Positions 5,414-6,085 of a stretch of DNA of 6,085 nucleotides are shown here, one piece after another. A program made the translations under genes and the position numbers. Within the stretch, counting starts at the first letter, position 1. Each line of letters starts with the position of its first letter. The notes under the pieces are model-generated. The model saw nothing but the letters and a program-made list of their open reading frames with translations. It made no database searches and was not told where the DNA came from. The stretch lies in assembly GCA_003444085.1 (NCBI GenBank), contig DLVL01000084.1, forward strand, positions 1-6,085, given 5' to 3'. Source of the stretch: Kosmotogaceae bacterium. Lineage in GTDB: Bacteria; Thermotogota; Thermotogae; Petrotogales; Kosmotogaceae.

Positions 5414-5422
5414 TGAGATAAT
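5414..5422 (+). promoter_or_regulatory. Candidate extended -10 element for the lipoprotein gene
   Basis: TGA-GATAAT matches an extended -10 (TG, one base, then 5 of 6 to TATAAT). No good -35 box lies upstream. A start near 5429 would give a leader of about 80 nt containing both inverted repeats described below. A competing reading is TTGTGA (5461-5466), 17 bp, TAATCT (5484-5489). Confidence 0.3.
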
Positions 5423-5433
5423 ACTTACATGAT

Positions 5434-5451
5434 ATACCTTCTTTCAGGTAT
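5434..5451. repeat. Inverted repeat in the lipoprotein upstream region
   Basis: ATACCT and AGGTAT form perfect 6-bp arms around a 6-nt loop (TCTTTC). It lies 12 nt downstream of the candidate -10 element. No T-run follows, so it is either an early leader hairpin or an operator half. Confidence 0.35.
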
Positions 5452-5459
5452 CCATAAGT

Positions 5460-5481
5460 GTTGTGAACAACTGTTCATAAC
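5460..5481. repeat. 22-bp imperfect palindrome, candidate operator
   Basis: The palindrome has the form GTTnTGAACAnnTGTTCAnAAC, with 18 of 22 positions symmetric and a perfect TGAACA/TGTTCA core. It ends 29 nt before the lipoprotein GTG and overlaps one possible -35 box. The compact dyad around a 2-bp centre is typical of a dimeric helix-turn-helix regulator site; the regulator is unknown. Confidence 0.45.
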
Positions 5482-5510
5482 CCTAATCTGTATGTAACAG
5501 AGGGAGTAAC

Positions 5511-6085
5511 GTGAAGAAGAGCTTTCTGTGTCTGTTAACAGTAGTTATCACCCTTCTAATGCTTGGGTGTTCTTTTTCAATTTCTGTACCTTCTGTCTAT
5601 TTCGAAAAGGTGATCTCTGCACAGACTGGTGGAAAGATAATGCTTCCAAGAGGGATAGAGGTGGATTTTCCTCCAGGCACCTTTACCTCTGACAGATTCG
5701 TCAGTATTGGCTTTCAGGACAGAACTCAACTGGGTTCATCGATAGTAATGTATTCCACAGATCCTTTTTCTCTGCTTCAACCAATAACGATCACGATACC
5801 TTCGGATGTTCTTGAGCTAAGACGCGACGAGGTTTTGATTGTCCAACCGATATTCGGAGAAGCTTACATTGAGCGTGTTTCTGCTGATTTTGATGATATT
5901 GAGGAATTTGGGATCTCCAGCGTTACCAAGAATGGAGACACGATTCTCAAGGTAAAAGGAGGATTCCCCTACTGCATTATCGTGGGCAAAGCCGATGCAC
6001 TATACTCAGTCCTACATTTGCCTGGCAAGTACCTGCTTGAAGGTGACTTGCTCTACTATATAGACATGAACTGGTTCCCCGGACA
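5511..6085 (+). CDS. Secreted lipoprotein with ZU5-like segment, 3' truncated by window end
   Basis: The first 191 codons are visible and the gene continues past the right edge. The start GTG 5511 follows AGAGGGAG by 4 nt. Residues 1-20 form a signal peptide: Lys2-Lys3, a hydrophobic core, then LLMLGC with Cys20 as the likely lipidated residue. The lipobox is slightly atypical, with Leu rather than Ala/Ser/Thr at -2. Residues 40-58 (GGKIMLPRGIEVDFPPGTF) followed by a strand-rich region resemble the opening of ZU5-type domains (GG-x-hydrophobic-x-x-P-x-G...PxG), which in bacteria can precede hydrolase or adhesion domains. The visible part ends in a Tyr/Leu-rich stretch and MNWFPG, where a next domain might begin. 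I infer a cell-envelope lipoprotein; its activity cannot be told from this part. Divergent from the DUF6544-like gene across 272 bp. Confidence 0.7.
   Translation, partial: MKKSFLCLLTVVITLLMLGCSFSISVPSVYFEKVISAQTGGKIMLPRGIEVDFPPGTFTSDRFVSIGFQDRTQLGSSIVMYSTDPFSLLQPITITIPSDVLELRRDEVLIVQPIFGEAYIERVSADFDDIEEFGISSVTKNGDTILKVKGGFPYCIIVGKADALYSVLHLPGKYLLEGDLLYYIDMNWFPG

Overview
The window is about 6.1 kb of bacterial DNA with mid-range GC, strong AGGAGG-type ribosome binding sites, frequent TTG and GTG starts and short gaps between genes. Codon use and protein style suggest a member of the Thermotogae, with Mesotoga (Kosmotogaceae) my best guess. This rests on impression only, because there is no rRNA or other marker gene. 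The genes form an ordinary chromosomal accessory block. I see no mobile element, CRISPR array, tRNA or rRNA.

Left part (1-2721). The window opens with the 5' end of a leftward gene for a probable flavodoxin-fold / FMN-reductase-like protein. A 165-bp divergent gap separates it from a rightward, probably co-transcribed set of three: an aldo/keto reductase (start ATG 245), a D-2-hydroxyacid dehydrogenase (start TTG 1276) and a small pyridoxamine-phosphate-oxidase-fold flavoprotein. The third gene is broken: its C-terminal third lies in another frame, and the codon where homologues start is ATA.

Middle part (2745-4320). A leftward glutathione-peroxidase-family thiol peroxidase converges on the broken gene. 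It is divided from a rightward acetate-uptake (SatP/YaaH) membrane protein by a 418-bp intergenic region. That region holds a 24-bp inverted repeat on the peroxidase side. On the transporter side it holds a good promoter candidate (TTGTTA, 17 bp, TGA-TAAAAT) embedded in three TGATAA/TTATCA half-sites spaced exactly 17 bp apart, followed by a leader of about 210 nt.

Right part (4412-6085). A leftward membrane-anchored protein of the DUF6544/DUF6920 type is split by a one-base frameshift near its N-terminus. After a 272-bp divergent gap with two inverted repeats, a rightward lipoprotein begins that has a ZU5-like segment after its signal peptide and runs off the window.

The left half reads as a redox neighbourhood (flavodoxin-like protein, two NAD(P)H oxidoreductases, a flavin-binding-fold protein, a thiol peroxidase). 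The right half handles carboxylate uptake and envelope functions. I found no convincing new multi-gene system. The most useful observations are the two broken genes, which can be reconstructed cleanly by adding single bases; the 17-bp-phased half-sites before the transporter; and the hydroxyacid dehydrogenase that lacks the usual catalytic glutamate.
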